A DNA stretch of 64,000 nt. It comes from Porphyromonas gingivicanis JCM 15907. GTDB lineage: Bacteria; Bacteroidota; Bacteroidia; Bacteroidales; Porphyromonadaceae. Below are positions 53,700 to 63,399 of this stretch, in pieces. A model generated the notes under the pieces. That model ran no database searches, was not told the DNA's origin, and worked only from the letters and a program-made list of their open reading frames with translations. The number at the start of each line of letters is the position of its first letter. The stretch's first letter is position 1. The stretch lies in contig NZ_BAKX01000001.1 of assembly GCF_000614585.1 (NCBI RefSeq), forward strand, positions 124,001 through 188,000, read 5' to 3'. Made by a program: the position numbers and the translations under genes.

Positions 53700-53742
53700 T
53701 CTTTTTATTTACTGACAAGTCCTTGTTAATTAGTTAATTGTT

Positions 53743-53785
53743 CCTTCTTTCTTCTCTTTTTCTTGTAGAAAAGAAGGCCTTTTTA
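53743..53785 (+). terminator. Probable terminator after coaD
   Basis: CCTTCTTT pairs with AAAGAAGG around a 19-base pyrimidine-rich loop and is followed by CCTTTTTAT. The A/T-rich context lowers certainty. Confidence 0.45.
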
Positions 53786-53872
53786 TAGACATTTTTTTTG
53801 CTGTAAGACAACTTGTAAAAAAGTCTTTTTGACAGTTTAAAAGGCCTTTTTCTTGCTGTTTTTTATATTTAG

Positions 53873-53902
53873 TTGCTTATTCTAAAGAAAATGTTATCTT
53901 TG
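53873..53902 (+). promoter_or_regulatory. Promoter of the OmpA-family gene pair
   Basis: TTG at 53873-53875, a 19-base spacer, then TATCTTTG at 53895-53902. The first ATG lies 55 bases downstream. Both boxes fit the consensus well, as expected for abundant outer-membrane proteins. Confidence 0.78.
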
Positions 53903-53957
53903 TGTAGTGATTGTAGTGTGAATTGATGTTTAAGAATTTTATAAGTAAACGCTAACA

Positions 53958-55169
53958 ATGAATAGTAAAATGATGAAGGTAAAGTACTTATTGCTCTCTG
54001 TTATGGGAGCTACAGCACTCACAGTTAGTGCTCAGCAACCTACTACACCTGAGACTCAGACATTGCCTGCTCATAAGACGGCTTTTGACCGTTCTGCAGG
54101 ACATTGGTTCTTGACTCTCCAAGGTGGAGTTAGTGCTCAATTTTTAGAAGAAAATGAAAGTCAAGAAATCTTGAATCGTCTTCATGTTATGCCTACAATC
54201 TCTTTAGGCAAGTGGCACAATCCTTATTTTGCAACTCGTTTGCAAGTGTTCGGAGGTCCTACTCCTACTTTCTATAAGAATGCTGCTGGTAAGGTGATGA
54301 AGGAAAATGCGGCTATGGCTGGGGCTCACTTTGACTTTATGTTTGATGTTGTGAACTACTTTGGTAAGTATAATCCAAAGAGAGTCTTTCATCTTGTGCC
54401 TTGGTTCGGTGTTGGATATGGCTTTAAATACCATAATGATTTCGCCGAAATGAGTGATATCATTAAGTTTAATGAGCCTTATCGCCATTCAGCAACAGCG
54501 AACGCAGGGTTGATGATGAGTTTCCGCTTAGCAAAACGTCTTGATTTAGTGCTTGAAGGACAGGCTATATATTCTAATTTGAATATTGTTAAGCAAGAAA
54601 TTGATTATAAAGCTCCTTCTACTCCTTATTCTCCAAATTATAATGGGCTTTTGGGAGTTGTTACAGCAGGTCTTAACTTTAATCTTGGTCGTGTTGCTTG
54701 GGAGACTGTTACTCCTATGGATATGGATTTGATTAATGATCTTAATGGTCAAATCAATCGTTTGCGTTCTGAGAATACTGAGTTGAGAAAACGTCCTGTT
54801 TCTTGTCCTGAATGCCCCGAAGTTTCTAAAGAAACAACTGTAGTTACAGAGAATGTGTTGGGAGACAAAGCTATTGTTTTCAAATTTAATAGTGCAACTA
54901 TCAGCAAAGATCAACATGTTGTTTTGCAAGACATTGCGGACTTTGTTAAGAATGGAAATAAGGGTGTTGCTGTGATAGGTTTCGCAGATGTAACAGGAGA
55001 CTCCAATTACAATATGCAACTTTCTGAACGTCGTGCTAAGGCTGTTGCAGAAGCTCTTGTGAATCAATTCGGAGTTCCTTCTGATATGATTTCTGTTGAG
55101 TGGCAGGGTGAAACAGAGCTTTTTGAGGCTCGCGCATGGAATCGCGTTGTTATCGTTCGCTCTAAGTAA
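53958..55169 (+). CDS. OmpA-family outer-membrane protein, first of a tandem pair (Omp40/41-like)
   Basis: This 403-residue protein links the outer membrane to peptidoglycan. A signal peptide (LLLSVMGATALTVSAQ) precedes an N-terminal beta-barrel of about 220 residues. A helical linker (INDLNGQINRLRSENTELRK) and a Cys-x-x-Cys pair in RPVSCPECPE follow. The C-terminal OmpA domain is at about 300-400, with VIGFADVTGDSNYNMQLSERRAKAVAEAL. In Porphyromonas the equivalents are major surface proteins forming hetero-oligomers; the adjoining paralogue fits that. Promoter and paralogue suggest high expression. Confidence 0.9.
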   Translation: MNSKMMKVKYLLLSVMGATALTVSAQQPTTPETQTLPAHKTAFDRSAGHWFLTLQGGVSAQFLEENESQEILNRLHVMPTISLGKWHNPYFATRLQVFGGPTPTFYKNAAGKVMKENAAMAGAHFDFMFDVVNYFGKYNPKRVFHLVPWFGVGYGFKYHNDFAEMSDIIKFNEPYRHSATANAGLMMSFRLAKRLDLVLEGQAIYSNLNIVKQEIDYKAPSTPYSPNYNGLLGVVTAGLNFNLGRVAWETVTPMDMDLINDLNGQINRLRSENTELRKRPVSCPECPEVSKETTVVTENVLGDKAIVFKFNSATISKDQHVVLQDIADFVKNGNKGVAVIGFADVTGDSNYNMQLSERRAKAVAEALVNQFGVPSDMISVEWQGETELFEARAWNRVVIVRSK

Positions 55170-55204
55170 TTATAGTACTAACTTTGAAAATAAGAAAAAT
55201 CAAT

Positions 55205-56368
55205 ATGAAAGCAAAAGTATTAATGCTTGCTCTTATGGGTGCTTGTACTCTCTCTATGGGTGTACAGGCTCAGGAGACTGCCAAGAAGTCTGCTCATAAG
55301 ACTATTTTTAATCGTGATAAAGGTTCAGACCATTGGTTTATAGATATACAAGGTGGTGTGGGTATGCTTCCTTTTGGAGAGGCTAATAATGCTGCTCAAT
55401 TAATGGATCGTATATATCCAGTACCTACGCTTGCAGTTGGTAAGTGGCATGAGCCTTGGTTTGGAACGCGTGCTCAAGTAACAGCTTGGAATATGAGAGG
55501 CTTCCAATTGGAAGCAGGTTCGCCTGTAGCTTATGATAACTTGTTTGGAGTATTGCACTATGAGTTTTTGTTCGATGTTGTGAACTACTTCGCAAAGTAC
55601 AACCCTAAACGAGTATTTCATCTTGTTCCTTTTGTAGGGGTTGGGGGAGCTTATAAGTATCATACTACTGATGCTAAGGGTGCTGTAGATAACAGTTTCT
55701 CTAAGCATGATCCTTCTTTCTCTGCAAACGCAGGTTTAATCTTTAAGTTCCGTCTTGGACGTCGTGTAGATCTTAATATCGAAGCTCAAATGCTAGCTTC
55801 TAAGATAAATCTTGCGGGTTCTCGAATTGTTAACAATGGAGCAGATTTGATGGCCTTTGCGACAGCAGGTTTAGGATTCAATCTTGGAAAACCAGAATGG
55901 ACAGAAATCGTTCCTATGGATTGGGGATTGGTTAACGATCTTAATGGACAAATTAATAATCTTCGTGCAGAAAATGCAGAGTTGAGCAAGCGTCCTGTAT
56001 CTTGTCCAGAATGTCCAGAACCAGTAGTTGAGACTGTTACTAAGACAGTTCTGCGTAATGTTGTTTACTTCCGTATTGGTAGTGCAAAGATTGACCAAAA
56101 TCAGTATATCAACATCTACAATACTGCTCAGTATGCTAAGAACAACAATACTAAGATTTATCTTGTAGGTTACGCAGATGAAAAGACAGGAACCAGCGAG
56201 TTCAATATGTCTCTCTCTGAAAAGAGAGCTAATGCAGTAGCTAAGTTGCTTGTAGAAAAATACGGAGTTTCTGAAGATATGATCGTTGTAGACTATAAGG
56301 GTTCTTCTGAACAATTGTATGACGTTAACGAGTGGAATCGTATCGTTGTAATGACTGCAGCGGAGTAA
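55205..56368 (+). CDS. OmpA-family outer-membrane protein, second of a tandem pair
   Basis: This 387-residue paralogue of the preceding protein has the same plan: a signal peptide (MLALMGACTLSMGVQAQ), a barrel with the shared segment FDVVNYFAKYNPKRVFHLVP (near-identical to FDVVNYFGKYNPKRVFHLVP in the first protein), the linker NDLNGQINNLRAENAELSKR, the PVSCPEC pair and an OmpA domain with LVGYADEKTGTSEFNMSLSE. It begins 36 bp after the first stop with no promoter or terminator between, so the pair is one transcript. I chose the ATG at 55205; an upstream start adds a non-hydrophobic stretch. Confidence 0.9.
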   Translation: MKAKVLMLALMGACTLSMGVQAQETAKKSAHKTIFNRDKGSDHWFIDIQGGVGMLPFGEANNAAQLMDRIYPVPTLAVGKWHEPWFGTRAQVTAWNMRGFQLEAGSPVAYDNLFGVLHYEFLFDVVNYFAKYNPKRVFHLVPFVGVGGAYKYHTTDAKGAVDNSFSKHDPSFSANAGLIFKFRLGRRVDLNIEAQMLASKINLAGSRIVNNGADLMAFATAGLGFNLGKPEWTEIVPMDWGLVNDLNGQINNLRAENAELSKRPVSCPECPEPVVETVTKTVLRNVVYFRIGSAKIDQNQYINIYNTAQYAKNNNTKIYLVGYADEKTGTSEFNMSLSEKRANAVAKLLVEKYGVSEDMIVVDYKGSSEQLYDVNEWNRIVVMTAAE

Positions 56369-56387
56369 TTTTTAGATAACTCAATAT

Positions 56388-56422
56388 AAAAAGAGGGGAT
56401 GGTTTTCGCCATCCCCTTTTTT
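56388..56422 (+). terminator. Terminator of the OmpA pair
   Basis: AGGGGATGG pairs with CCATCCCCT around TTTTCG and is followed by a T run, 20 bases after the second stop. Confidence 0.88.
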
Positions 56423-57034
56423 GTTTCTCGTATGTAGATACATGGATGAAGTGTTTAATTGAATTGCTTCTTGATTCGTTTCCCTTATTATCATAAAGTT
56501 AAAACCTCTAGGACTTATATACTTTTTCGGACACTACTGAATAGTATCACAGGATCTTGTTTTTTGAGAACCATATCATAGAATCTTTTCTTGCTTCTTG
56601 TGATCCTAAAAGAGCGTGAGATGCCTTCATACAAAGTATTTTTATAGACTGGAAGTTTAGCTCTCTGCCTAAAGAGAGGAAAATAGAAAACAAAAAAGTT
56701 TAAATCGTTTTGGAAAACAAATAGTGGTCTATCATCGGCAATAATAGAGATAAAATGATACTAATAAATCTCGACAAAACTTTTATAGGACATCAATAAT
56801 TCTAAGTATATTTGCGATTGAGATGACTCTTCGAGGTCTCTGTCACTCTCTTCTTTTTGAAAGAAAGAAGTGCGAGTTGTTGGTAGAATACGGAGCTATC
56901 TGCTTACGTTCTTTCCCTCTTCCTGAAAAGAGAAGTTAAATAACTAAGGGGAAAAGAGTACTCTCCCATTAGAGGCGTTACTTAGAAAATAGAGAAGAGT
57001 CGTGAGAATAAGTACAAAAAATGCTAGTTGTGGT
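56423..57034. other. Gene-free stretch of about 600 bp
   Basis: No plausible gene, tRNA or insertion sequence is visible on either strand. A TATATTTG octamer at 56807-56814 matches a -7 box but lacks a -33 partner and lies 220 bases from the next ATG. Confidence 0.35.
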
Positions 57035-58214
57035 ATGAATTTATTTTTGCATAGCCTTTGTGGACTCTTTTTTCTTTTGGGAACTTTTTTTATCTCCTAT
57101 GGGCAGCAACATACCGAGGTTGATTTAGTCATTTCTCCTGACAACTATGAATTGAGCACTTCTGGGCGTACTCTTGTCCTTTGGAAAGGAAGGCAAGCCA
57201 AGATTAATATGGCGGCAGACCCTGTTTTGAGTAAATTGGATACTATTGGTCGATATGCTTTCCACTATTTGGATAGTTTAGGAAAGATGACACCAGATTA
57301 TATGGTCGAGGAATTGGTATTGCTCCTACTCTTCGAGTGATAGAGGAGGGGGCTTTTTACTGTATATCGCTCCAGAAAATTTATCTGAATAGCCGTTTAG
57401 AACGTATTGAGCGCGCCGCCTTTATTGATTGTGCTTTGACAGAAATTTACCTTCCTGCCTCATTGCGATGGATAGAGATGCCGTTTGTTCGTTGCATGCG
57501 TTTAGATCGAATAGAGGTGTCTGATAAGTCTCCCTTTTTTGCTGTTGAGAAAGGTGCTTTGATAGATCTTACGACGAAAGAGTTGGTTTATTATCCCACT
57601 GGGCTAACCTATTCCCATCCTCTATTACCCGATGAGATTATTGCTGTAGCTCCTTTGGCTTTTGCTATAATCCCTACATTCAAAAACTCTCGCTCCCTAA
57701 AGGAGTACGTTATATAGCAGAGGAGGCTTTTGCAGATTGTCCCTCACTGACTACTATTGAGTTACCCTCTACTGTAGAACGTGTGGAGCAGAATGCTTGG
57801 AGATGTAGTCCTGTAGATACATTAGTCGTAAAAAGTGAATTCCCTCCTCAATTTGTGGGCGATACAAGGTTTTTAGTGGCCCGTCGTCCTGCTCATCTTT
57901 ATGTTGTCACAACAGCTCTTTCCTTATATGCAGGTAATGATTTTTGGAAAAAGCACTTTGCAACTATTGAGACAATGGATGTCTTGGAGAGCTATTTTGC
58001 AATGGAAGAGGAAGAGGAGATTCCTTTTTACTTAATTGATAGAATGCTTTACTTAACCCTTCCCGAGGGAGCGCGAGAGGCACGACTATATGATAAAGAA
58101 GGGGTTTTGGTTAAGGTGCTAACTCATAGTGGTGCCCATCCTCTCTTACCAGGGACCTATCTACTTCGTATTGGACAGAAAACCTACAAGGTGATTTGTT
58201 CGAACAAGAGTTGA
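57035..58214 (+). pseudogene. Broken BspA-like LRR protein with a T9SS-type C-terminal sorting domain
   Basis: Three frames make up one gene. Part 1 (57035-57340) has a signal peptide (LCGLFFLLGTFFISYGQQ). Part 2 (from about 57315) has BspA-type LRRs (VIEEGAFYCISLQKIYL, ERIERAAFIDCALTEIYLP). Part 3 (from about 57680) reads VRYIAEEAFADCPSLTTIEL and ends with REARLYDKEGVLVKVL and LLPGTYLLRIGQKTYKVI, the pattern of the T9SS type A sorting domain. Each joint needs one restored base; the joined length is about 393 residues. If the indels are sequence errors this is a secreted or surface-anchored LRR protein, similar to Porphyromonas internalin-like cargo. Confidence 0.78.
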
Positions 58215-58417
58215 AGAAACCTAAGAGACTCCTATACAAAGGAGTTCCCTTTGTAGTTCCTCAACATACCTATAATGTAAAGCCATAAAAGTATTAATTC
58301 TTACAAGTGAAAGCATTATACCTTTCTGAAAGGTGATTGTAGGAAATACTTCACCAGTTTTCTGTATGTAGAGAGAGGTTTCTCTACGCCGTAGAATCCC
58401 ATTCGAAAGAGTAAAAA
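58215..58417. other. Gene-free stretch between convergent genes
   Basis: It contains an 8-bp perfect hairpin, TACAAAGG with CCTTTGTA (58235-58255), about 20 bases after the LRR gene stop but without a T run. Otherwise I see nothing. Confidence 0.4.
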
Positions 58418-58450
58418 AAGACCATGCTTCTTTACTGAAGCCATGGTCTT
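58418..58450 (-). terminator. Terminator of enolase
   Basis: AAGACCAT and GCTTC pair with GAAGC and ATGGTCTT, followed in the minus direction by seven T. It lies 28 bases after the eno stop. Confidence 0.88.
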
Positions 58451-58477
58451 ATAATTTACCAATAGTTTAAAAGATAA

Positions 58478-59773
<1,296 letters not shown>

Positions 59774-59799
59774 TTATTCTCTTTACTTTTTGTTACCCA

Positions 59800-59807
59800 C
59801 AAAGTTA
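59800..59807 (-). promoter_or_regulatory. -7 box upstream of enolase
   Basis: The minus-strand octamer is TAACTTTG, 41 bases before the ATG. A -33 TTG is not clear. Confidence 0.42.
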
Positions 59808-59872
59808 GTCCTTATTTGTGAATAGAAGATATGATTATTCAAAAGAGAGGTTTACGACAACTCGAAAAAATG

Positions 59873-59902
59873 CCTCCTACTTACATTGCAGCAAGTAGGA
59901 GG
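59873..59902 (-). terminator. Terminator of clpB
   Basis: CCTCCTACTT pairs with AAGTAGGAGG around a 10-base loop; the minus-direction continuation is CATTTTTTCG. It lies 14 bases after the clpB stop. Confidence 0.88.
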
Positions 59903-59916
59903 AAAGAAGGTTTTAG

Positions 59917-62076
59917 TTAGTTTTCAAATGTAATTCTATTATCATCCGTCTTTTTTACCGTAATGAGTCGTCCCTGTTCGATAGTTCCGCTCAAGAGAGC
60001 TTTAGAGAGCTCGTTGAGCACTTCTCGTTGTAGCACTCGTTTTAAAGCTCTTGCTCCGAACTCTGGGCTATACCCCATTGTGGCAAGAAGGGCCAAAGCC
60101 TCTTCGGTATAGCGCAGCTCTATACCATTGGACTTGAGTTGGCGAGCAATACCCTCTAATTGGAGTTGTACAATAGTACGTATCTCCTCTCTGTTGAGGG
60201 GGTTGAATACAACTATTTCGTCAATACGATTAAGAAATTCGGGGCGCATGCTTTGTTTCAACAAAGAAAGTACCTCTCTGTGCATCTGCTCTACTACGTT
60301 GGAGTGGTTGGTATCGTTTATATCCCCCATATGTTCTCTGATGATATGGCTCCCCAAATTGGAGGTCATAATGATGATAGTGTTTTTAAAGTTTATCACA
60401 TGACCTTTATTGTCGGTAAGCCTACCATCGTCCAAAACTTGGAGTAAGAGGTTGAAAACATCGGGATGAGCCTTCTCTACCTCGTCAAAAAGAACCACCG
60501 AATAGGGTTTACGACGGATGGCTTCTGTGAGTTGTCCTCCCTCATCGTAGCCAACATATCCAGGAGGAGCACCGATTAAGCGTGTAGCAGAAAACTTCTC
60601 TTGATACTCGCTCATATCAATACGGGTCATCATATTTTCGTCGTCGAAGAGGCACTCTGCCAAGGCTTTGGCAAGTTCTGTTTTACCTACCCCCGTAGTA
60701 CCCAAGAATATAAAACTCCCAATTGGACGCTTAGGGTCTTGCAATCCAGCACGAGAACGGCGTATAGCATCCGAAATGGCACGTATAGCATTGTCCTGAC
60801 CGACCACGCGTTTGTGTAACTCGTCTTCCAAAGTTAAGAGCTTCTCCCTTTCACTTCGGAGCATACGACTAATAGGTATACCTGTCCACTTTGCTACAAT
60901 ATCCGCAATATCATCTGCCGAAACAACTTCTTTGATCATCCCCTCCCCGTTGCGAAGAGCCTCTAAGCGAGTGTTTTCTTCCTCAATAGATCGGGTCAAG
61001 GCTTGGAGCTTACCATATCTAATCTCCGCTACCTTTCCATAATCGCCATCACGCTCGGCACGCTCAGCCTCCTGAGAGAGTTGCTCTATCTCTATTTTTT
61101 TTTGCTGAATAGTGTTAATGATCTCCTTCTCTGCCTTCCAGCGTTGCGAGAGCGACTCTTCCTGCTCTTTTAAAGTGGTTATATCGACAGAGAGTTGTTC
61201 CATCTTAGGTTGGTCATTTTCCTTCTTAATGGCTTCGCGTTCAATTTCTAATTGTTTTATGCGTCGGCTTATCTCGTCTAACTCTTCAGGCATTGAGTCA
61301 ATTTGAATGCGTAAACGAGCAGCTGCTTCGTCTACTAAATCAATTGCCTTGTCGGGAAGGAAGCGATCGGTAATGTAGCGATGCGAGAGGTGTACGGCAG
61401 AGAGTATTGCCTCGTCCAAAATACGCACTTTATGATGGTTTTCGTAGCGCTCTTTAAGCCCTCGGAGTATGGAGACGGTAGCTAATTCGTCTGGCTCTTC
61501 TACCATAACCATCTGGAAACGACGTTCTAACGCTTTGTCTACCTCGAAGTACCTTCTATACTCATCTAACGTTGTCGCTCCGATAGCTCTCAGTTCTCCC
61601 CGAGCCAGAGCGGGCTTTAAGATATTGGCGGCATCGAGAGAGCTGGCTCCTCCGCCTGCACCAACAAGAGTATGAATTTCATCGATAAAGAGGATAATTT
61701 CACCTTGGCTATCGATAACTTCCTTGATAACACCTTTTAGACGCTCTTCGAACTCCCCTTGATACTTTGCTCCTGCTATTAGAGCCCCCATATCGAGAGA
61801 GAAGATTTTCTTTCCTTTTAAGTTCTCGGGTACATCTCCTCGTACTATACGATGCGCTAAGCCCTCCACGATAGCGGTTTTTCCCACTCCTGGTTCTCCA
61901 ATTAGAATGGGATTATTCTTAGTTCTTCTCGAAAGGATTTGTAGCATTCTTCGGATTTCGTCGTCTCGTCCTATTACTGGGTCAAGCTTACTTTCTGAGG
62001 CTGCTTGACACAAATCACGTGCGTACTTGGTCAAAGCCTCTTGCTGATTGTTGGGTTGGTTGTTGTTCATAGTCAT
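59917..62076 (-). CDS. clpB: ClpB-type disaggregase lacking the N-terminal domain
   Basis: ClpB threads aggregated proteins with DnaK. This protein has 719 residues against about 860 in the family. The first nucleotide-binding domain is complete (Walker A GEPGVGKT at 60-67, Walker B ILFIDE at 128-133, then the middle coiled coil at about 275-400), as is the second (GTTGVGKT, Walker B in [14 protein letters not shown], and [12 protein letters not shown]). The pore loop [13 protein letters not shown] is present. The Clp_N domain is missing: the protein starts [12 protein letters not shown] and goes directly into [12 protein letters not shown], the normal linker before D1. The 240 bp upstream do not encode it in any frame. 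Confidence 0.93.
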   Translation of the reverse strand: MTMNNNQPNNQQEALTKYARDLCQAASESKLDPVIGRDDEIRRMLQILSRRTKNNPILIGEPGVGKTAIVEGLAHRIVRGDVPENLKGKKIFSLDMGALIAGAKYQGEFEERLKGVIKEVIDSQGEIILFIDEIHTLVGAGGGASSLDAANILKPALARGELRAIGATTLDEYRRYFEVDKALERRFQMVMVEEPDELATVSILRGLKERYENHHKVRILDEAILSAVHLSHRYITDRFLPDKAIDLVDEAAARLRIQIDSMPEELDEISRRIKQLEIEREAIKKENDQPKMEQLSVDITTLKEQEESLSQRWKAEKEIINTIQQKKIEIEQLSQEAERAERDGDYGKVAEIRYGKLQALTRSIEEENTRLEALRNGEGMIKEVVSADDIADIVAKWTGIPISRMLRSEREKLLTLEDELHKRVVGQDNAIRAISDAIRRSRAGLQDPKRPIGSFIFLGTTGVGKTELAKALAECLFDDENMMTRIDMSEYQEKFSATRLIGAPPGYVGYDEGGQLTEAIRRKPYSVVLFDEVEKAHPDVFNLLLQVLDDGRLTDNKGHVINFKNTIIIMTSNLGSHIIREHMGDINDTNHSNVVEQMHREVLSLLKQSMRPEFLNRIDEIVVFNPLNREEIRTIVQLQLEGIARQLKSNGIELRYTEEALALLATMGYSPEFGARALKRVLQREVLNELSKALLSGTIEQGRLITVKKTDDNRITFEN

Positions 62077-62244
62077 TATTGTTATTTGTTTACAAGTAGA
62101 TATACAAGAGCAATACCCAACGTAACTTTTGTGTCAAAAATGCGTTAATTCGTGTCGTTTTTGGACTTTTTGTCAGATGATACATACAGGGAAGTCCCAT
62201 ATAAGCTCCTTGGAGAAATGTTTTTTGCTAAGAGAGAAAGAAAA

Positions 62245-62279
62245 ACATCTCTCTTCGCCTAAGGCAAAAGAAGAGATGT
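62245..62279 (-). terminator. Terminator of nadK
   Basis: ACATCTC and TCTTC pair with GAAGA and GATGT in an interrupted stem with GCC/GGC at the tip. The minus-direction continuation is TTTTTCTTTC. Confidence 0.75.
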
Positions 62280-62319
62280 AGAATAGGGGGTTAAGTGGAT
62301 TTTCTAATGGGGAATTCTC

Positions 62320-63186
62320 TTAACGAAGATTTTTGCCCCACATAAGTTTGGTGCGCAAGGTCTCATAAAAAGAGTGTGTACCTAAACGAATCATAGGTAC
62401 TCTGTGAGCAGCTTGACGAATTACAATCGGTACTCCCGAGGCAAAAACAGAGAAACGTCCATCAATAGCGATAGTAAAAGAGGAGCTTCTAGAGTAGACT
62501 TTTAGGTTTATGGTTGCATCATCGGGGATAACTACGGGGCGCATACTCAAACTATGTGGAGCTACTGGGGTAAGTAAGATAACAGGACACAGCGGAGCTA
62601 TAATAGGACCATTGACACTCAACGAGTAGGCCGTAGAACCCGAAGGAGGGGCTACAATAAGCCCATCTGCGGCATAGTCTGCCAAATAATCTTCATTTAT
62701 ATGTGTCTCTACGGTAATCATCGAACCCGTTTCTCTTCTTTGAATAGCAACTTCATTAAAGGCATATCCTAAGAATTTTCCCTCTACTTCTACTGATAGG
62801 ATACGTCGCTCTTCGATACTGTAATCATTCGTCAGCAATCTATCTATACAATTAAGTGCTTCCGAAGCATCAAACTCGGTCAAGAACCCCAAATGTCCCC
62901 CATTGATAGCCAATATAGGTGTAGTTAGATGCTCCACCTTATGCACCGTGCGCAAAAAGGTGCCATCTCCTCCAAACGATATGATATGTGTAGCTTCGGC
63001 AAGAGATTTTTCATCTAAGCGATATAATGTAAGATCCTGCAACATCTTTCTCTCTTCTAAAGAGACGAGAAATTCTTCTTCGACAGCGATATGTGCCCCT
63101 GATTCTAATAGCCGTGATAGAAAAAATAGAAAATCGGGCAAAGCCTCTGCTTTTGCAATGGTTCCAAAAAGAGCAATCCGTATCAT
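62320..63186 (-). CDS. nadK: NAD kinase
   Basis: NadK phosphorylates NAD to NADP. It has 288 residues. The family motif FGGDGTFLRTVH lies near residue 72, INGGHLGFLTEF near 95, NEVAIQRRETGSMI near 145, and DGLIVAPPSGSTAYSLSVNGP near 173. The C-terminal strand region has VVIPDDATINL. It complements nadBCA at 4.6-8 kb, though the loci are not linked. It is a single-gene unit, divergent from tonB. Confidence 0.95.
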   Translation of the reverse strand: MIRIALFGTIAKAEALPDFLFFLSRLLESGAHIAVEEEFLVSLEERKMLQDLTLYRLDEKSLAEATHIISFGGDGTFLRTVHKVEHLTTPILAINGGHLGFLTEFDASEALNCIDRLLTNDYSIEERRILSVEVEGKFLGYAFNEVAIQRRETGSMITVETHINEDYLADYAADGLIVAPPSGSTAYSLSVNGPIIAPLCPVILLTPVAPHSLSMRPVVIPDDATINLKVYSRSSSFTIAIDGRFSVFASGVPIVIRQAAHRVPMIRLGTHSFYETLRTKLMWGKNLR

Positions 63187-63211
63187 TTTTCTTGCCTATG
63201 TTAACTCTCTA

Positions 63212-63219
63212 CAAAGCTA
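63212..63219 (-). promoter_or_regulatory. -7 box upstream of nadK
   Basis: The minus-strand octamer is TAGCTTTG, 25 bases before the nadK ATG. The -33 box is not clear. Confidence 0.4.
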
Positions 63220-63334
63220 TACATACTATGTGATATATCTTCCATATCTTGGACATGAATAGATATTTGCTGAAGTTGGGAGAGAAAAGCGACAAAGAGA
63301 AGCTTCCTTCATCAGAATATATTCCACTCGGTTA

Positions 63335-63364
63335 TTGATACAACCAAAAAACTTTGTACTTTTG
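63335..63364 (+). promoter_or_regulatory. Promoter of tonB
   Basis: TTG at 63335-63337, a 19-base spacer, TACTTTTG at 63357-63364. It ends 35 bases before the tonB ATG. Confidence 0.75.
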
Positions 63365-63399
63365 TGTTGCTATGTTAGCTATTTAAAATACATTCAAGT

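Noticed and set aside
54546-55067. 173-residue minus-strand reading inside the first OmpA gene
   Set aside because: It is a shadow of a well-supported gene, with Asn/Ile/Ser-biased composition typical of antisense frames.
56500-56620. Insertion-sequence end in the gap after the OmpA pair
   Set aside because: A stretch with TTTTTCGGACACTACTG looked like a transposon end, but no partner inverted repeat or transposase remnant was found.
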